This document shows, in pieces, positions 6,616 to 10,244 of a stretch of 10,244 nucleotides of DNA. Position 1 is the first letter of the stretch. Every line of letters begins with the position of its first letter. The position numbers were made by a program, and so were the translations under genes. This DNA comes from an uncultured Collinsella sp. (GTDB lineage Bacteria > Actinomycetota > Coriobacteriia > Coriobacteriales > Coriobacteriaceae): assembly GCA_900755685.1 (NCBI GenBank), contig CAAEHI010000042.1, positions 1 to 10,244 on the forward strand. Reading direction: 5' to 3'. The notes under the pieces were generated by a model. The model was not told the origin of the DNA. It worked only from the letters and a program-made list of their open reading frames with translations, and did no database searches.

Positions 6616-9600
6616 GTGATGGGGGCGTCCCGCCTGTTGCTGCAGCTTTCGGTTCTCTTCTTCGCTGGATTTCGTCCAAAAGCTCGACTGCGACTTCGCT
6701 GCTTTTGAAACGAATGCTGCAATCCTCTTTCTTTGGAAAAGCCAGTAACGGAATGGTTCCGTACCAGACGGTTTCCTCGTCAATCACTGCCGCGCACAAA
6801 CGCCCTTCAGTTTTGACGGAATAGTCGATGTCCATTTCGGCAAAGGCCGCCTTGACGTCATCATGTGGATAAGAGGCAATGATGATCTCAATGCTAATTC
6901 CTCGAGCCATGGAACTGGTAAGCGAATCCTTGAGTTTCGTAAGGCATGCGGAAGATGCATAGGGTGCGGCGATGAAAACGTTCTTCATGGCATTGACGAT
7001 ATCTTTGTTTAGGGCCTCAAGGAAATGCGAAGGGTCAATTAGGATGTTTGCCTCGGCTTGGCTGGCGTCTTCTGCTGCATACACTTCGTACCCAAGCTTG
7101 GCGTAGGTCTTGAGTCTCTTCTGGTACATGCGGGCGAGCATGGGTATCGACAGGTCGACGTAGTCGAATATCTCAACCCGCTGTTTGCCGTCGTAGTTTC
7201 TATGCAGCCTGCCTGCCTGTTGCGTTACGCTGCCATCCCAGGCTATCGGCGTCGCAATAAACAAGTTGTCGAGATATGCAAGGTCGAACCCCTCGCTCAG
7301 GAGGCTTTCGGTGGCAACAATGATTCTGTGCTCGTGCTCAAAGCCGGGAAGCTTGCTCAATATCGCTTTCCTCTCTTTAGCATCGATTTCCCCGGTTAAG
7401 AGGATGGGCTCGTGTCCGCGGTCGCGAAAGAGCCTGCAAAGCTCCTCGGCATGCTTTTTCCTTTTTGAAAGCACAAGTGGATGTCGACCGCTTGATGCGG
7501 CTTCGAGGGCGTCGTCGACAATTAATTCATTTCTTGCCGTATGCGCGCACAGAAGGTCGAGAATCTGATTGAAGCTTGCACCGGGCTCGTAGGCCGGTAG
7601 TCGAATTCCGGTAAAACGAGGCCGTACGATGCGCTGGATGCCCTGCTGGATCGCTTGCGTTTTTGGATCGATGACATAGCGAAGCGGTCCGCAGAGCATG
7701 GAGAGTGCCCGCGTAAGACCGTCGGAGCGCTCGGGCGTTGCGGAAAGGCCGTATACGTATTTGGCCGGGGCAGACTTGAGAACAAGCTCGAGCTTCGGCG
7801 CGGCGGCATGGTGGCATTCGTCGCAGATAATGAGGCCGTAATTGCGAACAAGGTCCTTAACTATTGGCTCTCCGGTTTGGCGGTCTTTGCCAGACAACGA
7901 TTGAAATGAAGCGACGTCGATGAGGCCACTTACGGCGGTCTTGCCTCCTCCAATTTGCCCGATGAGCGGAGGCTGCTTTTTGCTGATTCGTCCTTTTGGG
8001 GTTCGGACGGGCTCCCTGTTGTCCGTAATGTCGACAAATCGCTCGAGCTGGGATTTCCATTGGGTTATGAGTGCGGTCTTGGGAACGATGACGAGCGTTG
8101 GAAGACCAATGGCGGCAATAAGGTAAGCTCCGATGACGGTTTTACCGAAGCCTGTCGGAGCGGACATGATTCCGTCTTCGTATATGAGCATCTGGTCAGC
8201 GGCGATTTGCTGTTCAGGGCGAAGGGCGCCTTTAAATGTCATCACAATTTGATTGTCGGATTTGCGTTCGTCTGAATAGCGGACAGTAACGCCGGTTTCT
8301 TGGAGCAGCTGCTCAAGCTGAGTTTTACAGCCCCGGGGAATCGCAACATAGCCATCTCTCAGTTCGCTAAGGTCTATGAGTCGCGGTTTACCGAATACTG
8401 ATTGATGCATGGATTGCGCGCGATAGAATTCCGGGTTGGCGAATGTTGCGAGCCCGCGGATTTCCATTTGAGCCGCTGGACTCAGAGACTTCTCGGGGAT
8501 GTACAGCATATCGGCTTGTGTGACGGGCAGCGATGAGGGAAAGTCTCGCGATGTGAGCGGTAGCCGCTTTCGTGGTTTTTGGGCATATCGTTTGGTTTTG
8601 TTTGCCACCGCAACTGTTGCTAGCCCGTGTGGGTTGTTTCCAGTGGCCTCGATCAAATTATGCACCGTCGAGTGCGGAATCAGCTGGATTTGTGACAGAT
8701 AGAGCCATTGGTCGGGAAAGGGCTCGAATTGTTCGTCTACAAATACGCTGTTTCCTTCACGCTGTGCCTTGCCTTGAAAGGGAAGTGCGATGAGGTTTCC
8801 AAAGCCTCCATCGGGGATAGTGACCTGAGCGGGTAGCATTCGATCAAAGGCCTCGAACGTGATTGTTTTATTAAGCGCCGCGGCTTCGGTTATGAGGCAA
8901 CTTCCAAACTCTCTGGCAGCCTTTGCGCTGATTGGCTCGAGGAAGAAAAACCAGATGTGTGCGCCGTTACCGGACCTTGAGCGCTCAACGGCGGCGTTAA
9001 TGTCCCGTCGTTTTGCAACAAGCCGTACGGCATTTGTTGCCTCTTTCCAGTCCGCTTTGTCAAAATCGATGACGAGAACTTTCGTGTTGCAGTCCCTGTC
9101 GAGAACATATTGCCCAAGGACATCGCGGAACCGGTCATCGTTGCCTTTAAAGTGAGCAATGATTACGGCATCGCTTAATTCGGGGAAGATGCGATTGCCG
9201 CATTCTGCGCATTTGACTCTTTGATGGGCTGCTTTGGGGCAAATTCCCGGCTTCCACTCGTTTGCGCAAGCGGGCGTATAGCCGATGCCCCCGTCTTTTC
9301 TGCGATATCCATGAGCGTAAACATCTTTGCGGCAAGTAAAGAGACTGCGAAAGAGCTCGAGTTTGTCGCGTGCTGGGCTCGCGCTGGTGACGATGCCCTC
9401 GATTCGCGCTCGTTCATCGAACAAAACGCCAGCTTCTTCCCACTCTTCAAGTGTGGCGTAACGTACGTCTGAACCGTTGTTGCAAATGACGATTTGTCGG
9501 TGTGGGTCCGAGGTGTGCGCGATCGTCTGATCGTATTTAAATTGTGCGGTCCCAAAGAGGGCGTATTGATGCATGGTGTTGCCCATTTGAATGCCGTCCT

Positions 9601-9724
9601 TGTACTGGAGTTGTTGAGACGAGGGTACGGCATTGCGGCTTTTTGGGATATCTAATTTCGATTCAAGTTCGCTAATGGCGAGGGATTTTTCTGCGAGCGG
9701 CTTTCGGTCGATGCCGAAGCGCAC
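6602..9724 (-). CDS. TOTE-type primase - SF2 helicase - PLD-like fusion protein
   Basis: This is a 1040-residue multidomain protein. Residues about 118-345 are an archaeo-eukaryotic primase domain of the TOTE conflict-system type: a Cys cluster (C153, C162, C172, C175), the metal-binding DxD in VIDFDKADW (D220, D222), RSRSGNGAHIWFFF (248-261) with H256, and GGFGNLIALP (306-315). Residues about 500-860 are a superfamily 2 helicase with Walker A APTGFGKT (522-529), DECH (635-638), SATP (661-664) and motif VI QQAGRLHRNYDGKQ (835-848). Residues about 895-1020 resemble the PLD-like domain of such helicases (AVIDEETVWYG, 979-989), but R975 and C977 stand where HxK is expected. GTG at 9722-9724 is the earliest start, as an in-frame TGA lies at 9740-9742; AAGGG (9730-9734) is five bases upstream. 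It is less GC-rich than tgt, suggesting transfer. The role is inferred to be defence against foreign nucleic acid. Confidence 0.88.
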   Translation of the reverse strand: MRFGIDRKPLAEKSLAISELESKLDIPKSRNAVPSSQQLQYKDGIQMGNTMHQYALFGTAQFKYDQTIAHTSDPHRQIVICNNGSDVRYATLEEWEEAGVLFDERARIEGIVTSASPARDKLELFRSLFTCRKDVYAHGYRRKDGGIGYTPACANEWKPGICPKAAHQRVKCAECGNRIFPELSDAVIIAHFKGNDDRFRDVLGQYVLDRDCNTKVLVIDFDKADWKEATNAVRLVAKRRDINAAVERSRSGNGAHIWFFFLEPISAKAAREFGSCLITEAAALNKTITFEAFDRMLPAQVTIPDGGFGNLIALPFQGKAQREGNSVFVDEQFEPFPDQWLYLSQIQLIPHSTVHNLIEATGNNPHGLATVAVANKTKRYAQKPRKRLPLTSRDFPSSLPVTQADMLYIPEKSLSPAAQMEIRGLATFANPEFYRAQSMHQSVFGKPRLIDLSELRDGYVAIPRGCKTQLEQLLQETGVTVRYSDERKSDNQIVMTFKGALRPEQQIAADQMLIYEDGIMSAPTGFGKTVIGAYLIAAIGLPTLVIVPKTALITQWKSQLERFVDITDNREPVRTPKGRISKKQPPLIGQIGGGKTAVSGLIDVASFQSLSGKDRQTGEPIVKDLVRNYGLIICDECHHAAAPKLELVLKSAPAKYVYGLSATPERSDGLTRALSMLCGPLRYVIDPKTQAIQQGIQRIVRPRFTGIRLPAYEPGASFNQILDLLCAHTARNELIVDDALEAASSGRHPLVLSKRKKHAEELCRLFRDRGHEPILLTGEIDAKERKAILSKLPGFEHEHRIIVATESLLSEGFDLAYLDNLFIATPIAWDGSVTQQAGRLHRNYDGKQRVEIFDYVDLSIPMLARMYQKRLKTYAKLGYEVYAAEDASQAEANILIDPSHFLEALNKDIVNAMKNVFIAAPYASSACLTKLKDSLTSSMARGISIEIIIASYPHDDVKAAFAEMDIDYSVKTEGRLCAAVIDEETVWYGTIPLLAFPKKEDCSIRFKSSEVAVELLDEIQRRREPKAAATGGTPPSLAVE

Positions 9725-9795
9725 GACGACCCTTGATAATCAGGATTTGCGGTCATGTGGGTGGCCGAAGGCGTAAAGAGCGTGCTTCATTCGGA

Positions 9796-10023
9796 CCCGG
9801 TGGGCAAAAAAGGACAAATATGAGTACTGTTGCTTGGTTAGTACCATATTATGTGGAAAGTATTTAAGACCAATTGGCTGCGATTTGATATATCCAACCC
9901 CCTAACCACAACGATTCAGGGCTCTACGGCGCTTGAAATCGGTGAAAGTGGGCACTCTAAGCTAGATTTTGCTGTTACTAAATCGGTGACAGTACTCATA
10001 TTTGCCATTTTTTGCCCACTGGG
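9796..10023. mobile_element. MITE-like element with 35-bp terminal inverted repeats
   Basis: The left arm at 9796-9830 and right arm at 9989-10023 match at 32 of 35 bases in inverted orientation; both carry GGGCAAAAAA and CAAATATGAGTACTGT. The 158-base interior is AT-richer than the neighbouring genes, and TTAGTA again occurs in mirrored position near both arms. No credible gene lies inside: a 62-codon plus-strand frame from 9851 lacks a ribosome binding site. No target-site duplication is evident. The left arm begins 71 bases upstream of the helicase-primase start, so that gene's promoter or leader probably includes it. CATAAT on the minus strand (9848-9853) is a possible -10. Confidence 0.6.
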
Positions 10024-10112
10024 TATCGTCGGGGGCTAGTCGAAGCTCCCTCAAACAGCCGGGAATGCGCCGATTGCCAATAATATCTTGTATATGGATG
10101 GCGCGGTAAAAA

Positions 10113-10133
10113 AGTTGCGGTGGAATAGTTCCT
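10113..10133. repeat. half copy of the TTGCGGTGRAATAG stem-loop family
   Basis: The 21 bases match the right arm of the stem-loop at 279-345 (reverse complement) at 20 of 21 positions, but no complementary arm follows inside the window. An IS-like end begins 17 bases later, where the loop would be expected. The missing arm may lie beyond the insertion sequence. Confidence 0.7.
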
Positions 10134-10150
10134 GTTGGGGCTCTCGGGGG

Positions 10151-10244
10151 TGCGGACAGAAAGTTGGACCGCGGGGCGGTCCGGACTGGAGGTTCGCATG
10201 TACAGCAGGGAGAAGGTCGAGCTCTTCCTCCTGGCGACGGAGGA
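10151..10244 (+). mobile_element. left end of a probable IS3-type insertion sequence, cut by the window edge
   Basis: The end begins TGCGGACAGAAAGTTGGACC; the leading TG and the AGAAAGTTGGACC word are typical of IS3-family termini. A 7-bp hairpin (10166-10172 with 10176-10182) precedes the ribosome binding site of the first gene. The right end, direct repeats and full transposase lie outside the window, so the family is provisional. Confidence 0.6.
10198..10244 (+). CDS. start of the IS first gene, probable helix-turn-helix transposase subunit (partial)
   Basis: Only 15 codons are present, MYSREKVELFLLATE, running off the window. GGAGG (10188-10192) lies five bases before the ATG, an ideal spacing. 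The N-terminus looks like the first helix of the HTH domain of IS3-type OrfA proteins as I remember them from Coriobacteriia, but so short a stretch cannot prove it. Its position 47 bases inside an IS-like end supports a transposase role. Confidence 0.55.
   Translation, partial: MYSREKVELFLLATE

Noticed and set aside
8605..8615. CCACCGCAACT match to the stem-loop family inside the helicase-primase gene
   Set aside because: Only 11 bases, no complementary arm nearby and in the middle of normal coding sequence; likely chance.
9740..9756. ATG at 9754-9756 (minus strand) as the helicase-primase start
   Set aside because: It is in another frame and its short frame soon ends; in the gene's own frame a TGA at 9740-9742 blocks any earlier start.
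9851..10039. 62-codon plus-strand frame in the MITE-like element
   Set aside because: No ribosome binding site, no recognised domain, and its end runs through the right terminal repeat.

Overview
The window looks like chromosome from a gut actinobacterium of the class Coriobacteriia, most likely Collinsella or a close relative. This is inferred from the GC-rich codon use of the core genes, a short-chain dehydrogenase whose motifs recall gut 12-alpha-hydroxysteroid dehydrogenases, and the style of the intergenic repeats and IS end. No marker gene fixes the genus.

Layout. Positions 1-371 hold no gene: there is a weak hairpin, a REPIN-like repeat cluster (110-260) and a long stem-loop (279-345). 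A minus-strand gene (372-2153) encodes an acidic, alanine-rich, coiled-coil protein with one C-terminal membrane anchor. It is divergent from an SDR oxidoreductase (2448-3248, plus), a candidate bile-acid 12-alpha-hydroxysteroid dehydrogenase, which is followed by hairpins and a terminator. A second, related REPIN-like cluster (3408-3605) precedes tgt (3701-4840), the queuosine/tRNA-guanine transglycosylase. A terminator separates tgt from a LOG-family phosphoribohydrolase gene (5053-5811).

From about 5.8 kb the character becomes accessory. A RelB/DinJ-YafQ type II toxin-antitoxin pair (5926-6537), with a palindromic operator, converges on a 1040-residue minus-strand protein (6602-9724). That protein combines a TOTE-type archaeo-eukaryotic primase domain, an SF2 helicase and a PLD-like C-terminus whose HxK catalytic residues appear to be lost. 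Its last codons and stop lie inside one arm of a perfect 20-bp inverted repeat. Upstream of it is a 228-bp MITE-like element with 35-bp terminal inverted repeats (9796-10023), then a half copy of the stem-loop family (10113-10133), then the left end of a probable IS3-type insertion sequence with the first 15 codons of its first gene (10151-10244).

How they fit. The left two thirds are independent metabolic, tRNA-modification and housekeeping-like genes in separate transcription units. The right third reads as a small defence/conflict island bounded by mobile DNA. The most unusual signals are the stem-loop family, present in three copies (279-345, 6553-6615, and 10113-10133 apparently cut by the IS) with co-varying arms, and the helicase-primase fusion with an apparently dead nuclease domain.
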